Assembly: GCA_046351595.1 (NCBI GenBank)
Contig: JAXLYE010000001.1
Location: 1,922,001 to 1,986,000 of the forward strand
DNA length: 64,000 nt
Direction of reading: 5' to 3'
Source: JAXLYE01 sp046351595
Lineage (GTDB): Bacteria > Myxococcota_A > Polyangia > Palsa-1104 > JAEUJZ01
Shown: positions 53,035 to 64,000 of the stretch, one piece after another
Layout: each line of letters begins with the position of its first letter
Numbering within the stretch: the first letter of the stretch is position 1
Program-made: the position numbers and the translations under genes
Notes under the pieces: generated by a model
The model's input: the letters and a program-made list of their open reading frames with translations, nothing else
The model's database searches: none
What the model was told of the DNA's origin: nothing

Positions 53035-54333
53035 CTAGGTCACCACCCGCGCTGGCGCCGCTCGTCGACAGAGCAGGGCGACGCCGCGCTGCCCGGGGCC
53101 GTAGCGCAGCTGCAGCAGCCGCTGCCACCCCCAGCGCTCGAGACAGGCCGCCAGCGCCTCGGGGTCGTAGCGCTTGCGCTGATACAGCACGAAGCGGCGG
53201 TCGCGGAGCCCGCGCCGATCTCGGCAGCGCACCGTCGCGACGACGCTCAGGGCGTGGCTCGCGGGCAGGGCGGTGTGCGGCTCGGGCTCGGTGTGCCAGC
53301 GGATGTCGATGACGTCGCGGCGAGCCCGGAGGATGAGGCCCGCCAGCCAGTCGACTAGCGGTCCAGGCAGCGGCCCAGGCGTCGGCTGCGCCAGCAGCAA
53401 GGTTTCGTCGGACCGAGCGCCCGGTGCTGCCGCCTCGAAGTCGAGCAGCAGCAGGTCGCCAGGGGCCGCGCCCGGCAGCCCGTAGCGCAAGAAGCGTGCC
53501 TCCTCGTCGAGGTCGGCGAGCGCACCATCGAGCAGCGCGAACAGCCGCGCCGCGCGGTCACGGCGCCCGAGCGGCTCGGACGGGAGCCAGCAGCCCAGCG
53601 GGTCGGGCTGTCCGGCGACCGCGTCGAGGTGCAGCCGCGGCGGCCCAGGCAGCACCGCCGTGGCGCGACGCAGCGCGGCACACAGCAGCGGCAGGCTCGC
53701 GTCACAGAGGCACAGCTCCAGCCGGGGCGCGGCAATCTCTGCGAGCAGGCCCTGCGCGAGGCGCACGGCGATGGTGCCGTCGCCGATGCCCAGCAGGACC
53801 GCTTGCAGCGGGCGCGGACCGAGCGCCTGGCCGATGCGGCGCGCCAGCGCGGGCAGCGGCAGCGCGGTGCGGCGTGCGGCCTCCTCGGGGCAGCCGCGCA
53901 AGAAGGCGCAGCGGTCGGCGGCGCTCACGGGGTCGAGGCACAGGGCGCCCGGGCGGAGGTGGCCGCCGGCGCCGCGGAGCTGCTCGTCGCGCTCGTGCAG
54001 CAGGCGCAGCCAGTCGAAGCCGGGGGCCAGGCGGATGCGGAGGCTCGCGGCGTCCTCGTCGTCGCGAGGCCGGGGAGCCCGGGCCGCATTCGCCGCTTCG
54101 CCCCACGACAGCCCGAGCGCGCGGACGCGGACCAGGCGCAGCAGCGACCGCAGGCTCGGCGGCCGGTCCGTGTGCTCGATGCGCTTGAGGGTGGACTCGC
54201 TCACGCGGGCCCGGCGCGAGAGCTCGGCGCGCGACAGCCCGGCCGCGCGCCGCCGGCCGAGCAGCAGCGCCCCGAAGCCCCTATGGTCTGGGTCCGTGCG
54301 ACCGACCAGGCCGCCGGCTCTTGTCGTCGACAT
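53035..54333 (-). CDS. HTH (XRE) domain fused to an EgtD-like SAM methyltransferase
   Basis: 432 residues from ATG 54333. Residues about 15-80 form an XRE/Cro-type helix-turn-helix ('LLLGRRRAAGLSRAELSRRA' 'RVSESTLKRIEHTDRPPSLR'). Residues about 130-430 resemble the EgtD/histidine-specific methyltransferase family (Pfam Methyltransf_33): SAM motif I 'VLLGIGDGTIAVRL', 'LELCLCDASLPLLCAALRRA', 'LFALLDGALADLDEEARFLR' and the C-terminal 'RRFVLYQRKRYDPEALAACL'. The SAM loop looks intact, so it may be both a DNA-binding and an enzymatic protein. EgtD makes hercynine for ergothioneine; no egtB/C is nearby, so another substrate or a regulatory use of SAM is possible. It begins 20 nt after the GHKL-like gene on the same strand. 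Confidence 0.74.
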   Translation of the reverse strand: MSTTRAGGLVGRTDPDHRGFGALLLGRRRAAGLSRAELSRRARVSESTLKRIEHTDRPPSLRSLLRLVRVRALGLSWGEAANAARAPRPRDDEDAASLRIRLAPGFDWLRLLHERDEQLRGAGGHLRPGALCLDPVSAADRCAFLRGCPEEAARRTALPLPALARRIGQALGPRPLQAVLLGIGDGTIAVRLAQGLLAEIAAPRLELCLCDASLPLLCAALRRATAVLPGPPRLHLDAVAGQPDPLGCWLPSEPLGRRDRAARLFALLDGALADLDEEARFLRYGLPGAAPGDLLLLDFEAAAPGARSDETLLLAQPTPGPLPGPLVDWLAGLILRARRDVIDIRWHTEPEPHTALPASHALSVVATVRCRDRRGLRDRRFVLYQRKRYDPEALAACLERWGWQRLLQLRYGPGQRGVALLCRRAAPARVVT

Positions 54334-54353
54334 GACGGCGCTGACCCCGCGGC

Positions 54354-54896
54354 TCAGCCCCCGACAGCGACCGGCCACAGCGTGTACAGGCCGGCCGCGT
54401 CGAAGCCCCAGGCGATGCCCTCGGCCTCACACACCCGCAGCGCGAGCACGAGCAGCGCCCCGTCGCGGGCGAGCGCGTCGCGATCGGTGCGCAGCCGAAT
54501 CTCGAGCAGGCAGCGGGCGCCGTGGTCGACCCGCGGCCGCCGGACCAGCGAGGCGACCAGGCGCACCTGCGGGCTCGACGCCGCGCCGTAGAGCAGCAGC
54601 GCCAAGAGCGCCAGCGACAGCCGCACCTCGTCCACCGCCACCCGCGGCAGGCCGCTATCGGTGGCGATGCCGAAGCGGTGACTCGGCAGCAGCGGCGCGA
54701 GCTCGGCGATGAGGGGCTCCGCGAGGCGCACCACCTGCTCGGGCGGCCGGGCGCGCGGCGGCGGCGGATCTTGCCGCTCTGCGCTCACGTCGCTCGGCTC
54801 ACGGCGGAGCGCGGGTCCGTCGCGCAGCGCCGGCTCCGGGCGGTTCGGGTACGACGGATCGGAAGGGTTCTGAGAGCTCGGTCGGGCGCTTCGCAT
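54354..54896 (-). CDS. Degenerate GHKL (histidine-kinase-like) ATPase domain protein
   Basis: 180 residues; CAGGAGG upstream of the ATG. The first 65 residues are disordered. The folded part gives 'VAVDEVRLSLALLALLLYGA' in the place of a kinase N-box ('xxGDxxRLxQALLNLLxNA'), then 'CLLEIRLRTDRDALARD', then 'GALLVLALRVCEAEGIAWGF' and 'GLYTLWPVA', which align with the G-box helix 'LGLALVRxIxExHGGxIxx...G..FxLxLP' of histidine kinases. The key Asn of the N-box and the DxGxG of the G1 box are not there, so ATP binding is unlikely. A partner of the neighbouring HTH-methyltransferase gene is inferred. Confidence 0.55.
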   Translation of the reverse strand: MRSARPSSQNPSDPSYPNRPEPALRDGPALRREPSDVSAERQDPPPPRARPPEQVVRLAEPLIAELAPLLPSHRFGIATDSGLPRVAVDEVRLSLALLALLLYGAASSPQVRLVASLVRRPRVDHGARCLLEIRLRTDRDALARDGALLVLALRVCEAEGIAWGFDAAGLYTLWPVAVGG

Positions 54897-55036
54897 GCCA
54901 GCCTCCTGTCGGCGGCCGGCCCCTTGCCAGGCCCGTGCCAGGCAGCGCAGCGACGGAGAGAGCGAGCACGCGGCGCGCCGGCGGCCGCCCTGCCGGACAG
55001 CGACCGGATCGCCGGCCGACGGCAGCCGGCGTCAGC

Positions 55037-55462
55037 CTATTGGCACCAGGTCTTGTCGCGGCTGGCGATGGCGCGGCAGGTGCTGCTCTCGCACCAGGTC
55101 TTGTCGCCGGTGGCGACGCCGCGGCAGTCGCCGCTGTCGCAGAAGCTCTTGTCGTGGCTGGCCCAGGCGCGGCACAGGCTGGTCGTGCACCACGACTTGT
55201 CGAAGGTGGCGACGCCGCGGCACTCGTTGTCCTCGCACCAGCTCTTGTCGCGGGTGGTGATGGCGCGGCAGGTGCTGGTCGTGCACCACGTGCGGTCGCC
55301 CGAGGCGATGCCGCGGCAGTCGCCGGCGGACAGGCGGCGGAAGAACTGGGCGTCCCAGACCAGCGGCTCGGCGAAGGCGTGGGCGGCCAGCGCAGCGACG
55401 CCAGCGGCCGAGAGCGCGGAGACGCCGCGCCGCGCCCGCCCGAAACGGTAGTGACCCTGCAT
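55037..55462 (-). CDS. Small exported protein made of six 16-residue Cys repeats
   Basis: 141 residues. The ATG at 55462 has GAAGGAGGG upstream. A signal peptide (about 1-31, 'AALAAHAFA') precedes about 14 spacer residues and then six tandem 16-residue units with the consensus C-R-[GA]-[IVW]-[AT]-[ST]-x-D-[KR]-[ST]-[WF]-C-x4. Units read 'CRGIASGDRTWCTTST', 'CRAITTRDKSWCEDNE', 'CRGVATFDKSWCTTSL', 'CRAWASHDKSFCDSGD', 'CRGVATGDKTWCESST' and 'CRAIASRDKTWCQ'. Odd units have G, even units A at position 3, so the array grew by doubling a 32-residue pair. Two Cys per unit may pair within or between units. I know no named family. It lies 149 nt downstream of the lon stop region's left flank, on the same strand. 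Confidence 0.78.
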   Translation of the reverse strand: MQGHYRFGRARRGVSALSAAGVAALAAHAFAEPLVWDAQFFRRLSAGDCRGIASGDRTWCTTSTCRAITTRDKSWCEDNECRGVATFDKSWCTTSLCRAWASHDKSFCDSGDCRGVATGDKTWCESSTCRAIASRDKTWCQ

Positions 55463-55611
55463 GCGACCCTCCTTCAGGAGGATCTAGGACGCGGCGCGGG
55501 GCGCCGTCAACGCCGCGCGCTGCCCGTCGGGCGCCGTGTGTCGGTGGAGGAAGCGAAGAGGAGGGAGGCCCGACGGCCGCGATCGGCGCGTCGGGCCAGG
55601 CCGCGGCGAGC

Positions 55612-58080
<2,469 letters not shown>

Positions 58081-58365
58081 GGTGTCCTCTCAACGCCCCC
58101 TTTATGTGATGCCACAGGTCTTCCGGGGGCTGGCCGTCCGGGTGTGTGCCCGGTCGGATTTGTGTTCGTTCGTTGTGAGCTCTCGACTCCGTGACTGCCT
58201 GCGCTCGCGCTTCCGCTTACATCGGGGCCGCCTCTTTCGCGCGGCGGCTGTTCCTATTTTACGATGTCCGTCAAGTTCGTCGCCTGTCGGCATCCCGCTC
58301 GCTCGACGGTGGCCCCGGTGTATCCGGCGCTCGACCAGCGCTCGGCCTGCGACCGGCGCCGGCCG

Positions 58366-58926
58366 CTACAGGGCCAGGGCGCCGGTCCGGATCAGGTACC
58401 CGAGCGCGGCGCGCTGCTCCTCGTTCAGCAGGGCGTGGATCCGCCCGAGCGACTTGACGACCGCCTCCTGCACGCGCTCGGCGCTCTGCACGCGCTGCTT
58501 CGCGGCGGCGCTGGCCTTGGCCTCGTCGAAGCTGCCGTTCGAGATCGCGTCGGCCAGGGCCGACACGACCCGGCGGTCATCCACCTCGGCCTGCGCGCGC
58601 TCGGTCTTCAGCTCGCTGATGATGCGCGCCAGCTCGCCGACCTGCGTGTCGGACAGCTGCAGCTTGTAGGCGAGGAAGCGCAGCGGCCTGCGCACGCCGA
58701 AGCCGGCGCCGTAGTCGCAGGCGCCGTCCCCCGCCGCGTGGTACGTGGGTCCGGGCCGTGAGGACTGGGGGGCCTGATGAGGTTGGCCGCCACCGCCGCT
58801 GCTCACCTGGCCGGGATCGGCAAAGCCGCCTCCCGCGCCTGCGCCCATGCCGGGGTGATGAGGATGGGCTCCGCAGGCCTGATCGCGGCGGTGGGTCCGC
58901 CACCAAAAGATGAATCCGGGGTGCAT
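58366..58926 (-). CDS. Spy/CpxP-like (LTXXQ) helical protein
   Basis: 186 residues from ATG 58926, with GAGGAG just upstream. The N-terminus is unusual: 'MHPGFIFWWRTHRRDQACGA' then a His/Gly/Ala-rich stretch. It is not a standard signal peptide, although the WW/FIF segment may insert in the membrane. Residues about 85-186 are long helices with 'LQLSDTQVGELARIISEL' and, at the end, 'ALLNEEQRAALGYLIRTG', the paired LTxxQ-like motifs of Spy/CpxP/ZraP proteins, which are periplasmic chaperones or metal sensors. Proteins with 'MHPG..WW' N-termini and this domain recur in myxobacterium-like genomes in my experience of such sequences. It lies upstream of lon on the same strand, 285 nt away. Confidence 0.68.
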   Translation of the reverse strand: MHPGFIFWWRTHRRDQACGAHPHHPGMGAGAGGGFADPGQVSSGGGGQPHQAPQSSRPGPTYHAAGDGACDYGAGFGVRRPLRFLAYKLQLSDTQVGELARIISELKTERAQAEVDDRRVVSALADAISNGSFDEAKASAAAKQRVQSAERVQEAVVKSLGRIHALLNEEQRAALGYLIRTGALAL

Positions 58927-59101
58927 GTTCACTCCTCTCGCCGGGGCTATCGCGCCCAGCGGGTGTCTAGAGCGTGGGCACTGTGCCTCACGCAATGGCC
59001 AACCTAAGGACCCGCGGCAGCCTGTCAATGTATGCGACGGCGACTTTTGTTGGGGAGCCCCCCGGCAGTCGGGAGCGTGATTTTTGACCGGAGTCTCGGG
59101 C

Positions 59102-59130
59102 TTTACGGGCCGGGGTCAGGTTGCTAGTCT
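59102..59130 (+). promoter_or_regulatory. Candidate sigma-70-like promoter of upp
   Basis: TTTACG (59102-59107) and TAGTCT (59125-59130) are separated by 17 bp. The -10 box ends 9 nt before ATG 59140, so the transcript would be nearly leaderless. No Shine-Dalgarno is seen. Confidence 0.4.
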
Positions 59131-59139
59131 GCGCGCGTC

Positions 59140-60018
59140 ATGAGCCACCCCTCCCCGCAACGCACCGCGTCGTCCGACGAGCAGACGGGACAGGCCGCCG
59201 GCTTGTCCGACAGCCAGTATGGGAACCTCACCTATCGCCCGTGCGAGATCGAGCACCGCTACGGCTCGAGCGTCCACATCCTGAAGGACCCTCTGTCGCT
59301 CACCCTGCTCGCGCGGCTGTGTAAAAAGGGCACGGTACAGCCCGAGGTCAGCCGCCTGCTCGTCGAGCTGTACCGCGTGCTCGTGCACGAGGTGGTCGCG
59401 GCCGAGTTCCCGCGCCAGCGCGAGCACGTCGAGACGCGCATGATCGACGCGACGCCGCGCGGCTTCTACGCAGGTGAGCTGATCCAAAGCACGACGCCGG
59501 CGGTGGTCGTCGCGCTCGCCCGCGCCGGCCTCTTGCCGTCGCAGGTGACCTACGACTTCTTGAACCAGGTGCTCGATCCGGCGGGGGTCCGCCAGGACCA
59601 CCTGGCGCTCGGGCGCACCCTGGATACCGAGGGCAAGGTCACGGGCGCCGGCCTGTACGCCAGCAAGATCGGCGGCCCGGTCGAGGGCGCGGTCATGCTC
59701 ATCCCGGACCCGATGGGCGCCACCGGCTCGACGGTGAGCCGGGTCCTGCGCCACTACCGCGCCGAGGTCCAGGGCGCGCCGCACCGGGTCGTGGCCGTGC
59801 ACCTCATCGTCACGCCCGAGTACCTGCGCCACGTCACGCAGCACCACCCCGAGGTCCAGGTCTGGGCGCTGCGCCTCGACCGCGGCCTCTCGGATCCCGA
59901 GGTGCTGGCGACGGTGCCGGGCACGCACTGGGAGCGCGAGCGCGGCCTCACCGCGCACGACTACATCGTGCCCGGCGGCGGCGGCCTCGGCGAGGTGATC
60001 AACAACTCGTTCGTCTGA
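59140..60018 (+). CDS. upp: Uracil phosphoribosyltransferase
   Basis: 292 residues, longer than the usual 210. The PRPP-binding loop reads 'VMLIPDPMGATGSTVSRVLR', and the uracil-binding C-terminus 'TAHDYIVPGGGGLGEVINNS' keeps the GGxGD-like end in a variant form (GGGGLGE). The family's dimer and active-site stretches ('TPRGFYAGELIQSTTPAVVV') are divergent, as in UPRT-like proteins of deltaproteobacteria. It converts uracil and PRPP to UMP in pyrimidine salvage. The first 50 residues include a polar extension. It precedes hpt (76 nt, with a short repeat in between) and forms a base-salvage pair with it. Confidence 0.85.
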   Translation: MSHPSPQRTASSDEQTGQAAGLSDSQYGNLTYRPCEIEHRYGSSVHILKDPLSLTLLARLCKKGTVQPEVSRLLVELYRVLVHEVVAAEFPRQREHVETRMIDATPRGFYAGELIQSTTPAVVVALARAGLLPSQVTYDFLNQVLDPAGVRQDHLALGRTLDTEGKVTGAGLYASKIGGPVEGAVMLIPDPMGATGSTVSRVLRHYRAEVQGAPHRVVAVHLIVTPEYLRHVTQHHPEVQVWALRLDRGLSDPEVLATVPGTHWERERGLTAHDYIVPGGGGLGEVINNSFV

Positions 60019-60026
60019 GCCCCAGC

Positions 60027-60078
60027 GCCAGACCGCAAAGCCAGACCGCAAAGCCGGACCCGAAGCCGGACCCCAAAA
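60027..60078 (+). repeat. 12-14-bp imperfect tandem repeat, four units
   Basis: GCCAGACCGCAAA occurs twice (60027-60052), followed by two degenerate units GCCGGACCCGAA and GCCGGACCCCAAAA. The last one merges into the AAAAGGAAG Shine-Dalgarno region of hpt, so copy-number changes would alter the hpt leader. Confidence 0.75.
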
Positions 60079-60094
60079 GGAAGTGACAGCCAGC

Positions 60095-60667
60095 ATGCCC
60101 AGCGCCTCCTGGAAAGAGCCCTCCCTCAGCACCCTCCTGTCCGCCGAGCAGATCGCGGCGCGCAACGCCGAGCTCGGGATGCAGATCGCGCGCGACTACC
60201 ACGGCGAGCTCCTGACCCTGGTCACGGTGCTCAAGGGCAGCTTCGTGTTCGTCGCCGACCTGGCGCGCCAGATCCACCTCGCGCAGCGCCAGCTCGGTGA
60301 GCCCGGCTCGTCGGTGACCATGGAGTTCCTCGGCCTCGCCAGCTACGGCGACGCCACCACCACCTCGGGCGTCGTGCAGATCACCTCGGACCTGACCAAC
60401 CCGATCGAGGGCAAGCACGTCCTGGTCGTCGAGGACATCGTCGACAGCGGGCTGACCATGAGCTACCTTTTGGCCAACCTGCAGACGCGGCAGCCGGCGT
60501 CGGTGAAGCTGTGCACGCTCCTGCACAAGCCGTCGCGCACGGCGCGGCCGGTGCCCATCGACTACCTCGGCTTCACCATCGACGACCTGTTCGTCGTCGG
60601 CTACGGCCTCGACTACAAGCAGCGCTACCGCAACCTGCCGTACATCGCGGTCCTGTCCGGCGCCTAG
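60095..60667 (+). CDS. hpt: Hypoxanthine(-guanine) phosphoribosyltransferase
   Basis: 190 residues from ATG 60095 (AAAGGAAG at about 60077-60084; a GTG at 60083 is too close to it). The PRPP-binding motif is 'VLVVEDIVDSGLTMSYLL' (VEDIVDSGxT); 'LVTVLKGSFVFVADLARQI' (the 'LKG' dipeptide loop), 'SVTMEFLGLASYG' (Ser-Tyr loop) and 'DYLGFTIDDLFVVGYGLDY' are also standard. It converts hypoxanthine/guanine to IMP/GMP. It follows upp, giving a nucleobase-salvage unit. Confidence 0.95.
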   Translation: MPSASWKEPSLSTLLSAEQIAARNAELGMQIARDYHGELLTLVTVLKGSFVFVADLARQIHLAQRQLGEPGSSVTMEFLGLASYGDATTTSGVVQITSDLTNPIEGKHVLVVEDIVDSGLTMSYLLANLQTRQPASVKLCTLLHKPSRTARPVPIDYLGFTIDDLFVVGYGLDYKQRYRNLPYIAVLSGA

Positions 60668-60784
60668 CTCTCCGGGGCCCGCGGGCCGCGGCGCGCCTGG
60701 GGGACCGCAGCATCGACGACAGGGGGGCCCGTTTCGGCACAGCGGATGTAAGATGTCAGGTGGAGCACAAGCTCCCAGAGCCTG

Positions 60785-62329
<1,545 letters not shown>

Positions 62330-62331
62330 GC

Positions 62332-62337
62332 TATAGT
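62332..62337 (+). promoter_or_regulatory. Candidate -10 box (TATAGT) directly before trmFO
   Basis: TATAGT lies 6 nt before the GTG at 62344, just after the kinase stop. No Shine-Dalgarno is present, so a leaderless trmFO transcript beginning at or next to the GTG is plausible. No -35 hexamer is seen at the expected distance. Confidence 0.4.
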
Positions 62338-62343
62338 CGCGGC

Positions 62344-63786
<1,443 letters not shown>

Positions 63787-63804
<18 letters not shown>

Positions 63805-64000
63805 CGCCGCCAGCTCGGCCTCCTGGGCGCTCGCCTCGTCCGCTTCGAGGCGGGCGCGGCGCAGGTCGGTGAAGCGCAGGTACGCCCTCTCGAGGGCGGC
63901 CCCGAGCGCCTCGAGGTCCGCGCCGTCGCCGCGCCGGTGCAGCTCGCGCCGCAGGTCCGGGCACAGGTAGCGGACGCACAGGTTGGGGCGGTCGCGCGCC
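63787..64000 (-). CDS. C-terminal part of an unknown gene, running off the window
   Basis: A minus-strand frame is open from the right edge to TAG at 63789-63787, about 70 codons, and reads 'RDRPNLCVRYLCPDLRREL' then 'HRRGDGADLEALGAALERAY', 'LRFTDLRRARLEADEASAQE'. The mix of charged helical residues and the low-rate Ala/Gly tail look like a real C-terminal helix pair, in contrast to the shadow frames here. No family can be named from this fragment. It overlaps the end of trmFO by 18 nt in convergent orientation. Confidence 0.5.

Overview
The window is uniformly GC-rich, its codons are strongly G/C-ending, and it is dense with secreted lipoproteins built on beta-propeller (FG-GAP/VCBS, 'VWG...VG...W'), vWA and Cys-rich repeat modules. 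Together with single-copy housekeeping genes (lon, pntAB, trmFO, moeA, upp, hpt, a PIN-PhoH ATPase, an SspB-like adaptor) this suggests the chromosome of a myxobacterium-like member of the former Deltaproteobacteria (Haliangium/Nannocystis/Polyangia type). That assignment is an inference from gene style; no rRNA is present. No insertion sequence, integrase or CRISPR array was found.

Layout. 0-1.5 kb: the 3' end of a phage-tail-like locus, with two paralogous two-domain tail-tube proteins separated by a strong hairpin terminator. 1.5-8.4 kb: a lipoprotein/SirB1 pair, a small conserved protein, an exported CBM9-like protein with an acyltransferase, and exported proteins of unknown role. 8.5-21.1 kb: a surface-protein block, with two Cys-rich proline-linked repeat proteins, a ComEA-like helix-hairpin-helix protein, a vWA lipoprotein, a seven-bladed propeller lipoprotein, a lipoprotein with five near-identical 106-residue repeats, a VCBS/IPT lipoprotein and a TPR membrane protein. 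21-33.5 kb: a catalase-fold ORF that reads in frame into a His-rich exported protein, PIN-PhoH, an OB-fold-like lipoprotein, a 1246-residue lipoprotein, a histone-H1-like basic protein, a HEPN-like protein, an SspB-like adaptor and a TolC-family channel. 33.8-42.4 kb: RluA-family pseudouridine synthase and moeA, a 42-bp minisatellite, tRNA-Met, a hydrolase, a 99-bp tandem repeat with a dispersed solo copy, a secreted lipase and pntAB. 42.8-54.9 kb: thioesterase, creatininase-family protein, rRNA methyltransferase, metzincin with VCBS repeats, UvrD/Rep helicase, an exported methyltransferase-like lipoprotein, and an HTH-EgtD-like methyltransferase fusion behind a degenerate GHKL-like protein. 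55-64 kb: a small protein of six 16-residue Cys repeats, lon, a Spy-like protein, the pyrimidine/purine salvage pair upp-hpt, a membrane Ser/Thr kinase, trmFO and the end of a convergent unknown gene.

The most unusual material is repetitive. There are unrecognised Cys-repeat families (8.5-11.1 kb and 55.0-55.5 kb), recently amplified 318-bp coding repeats, several intergenic minisatellites (42, 99 and 10 bp) and many in-frame 3n microsatellites that create low-complexity linkers even inside a housekeeping enzyme. Several genes lacking a Shine-Dalgarno carry a TATA-type -10 box 5-9 nt before the start codon, which suggests leaderless transcripts.
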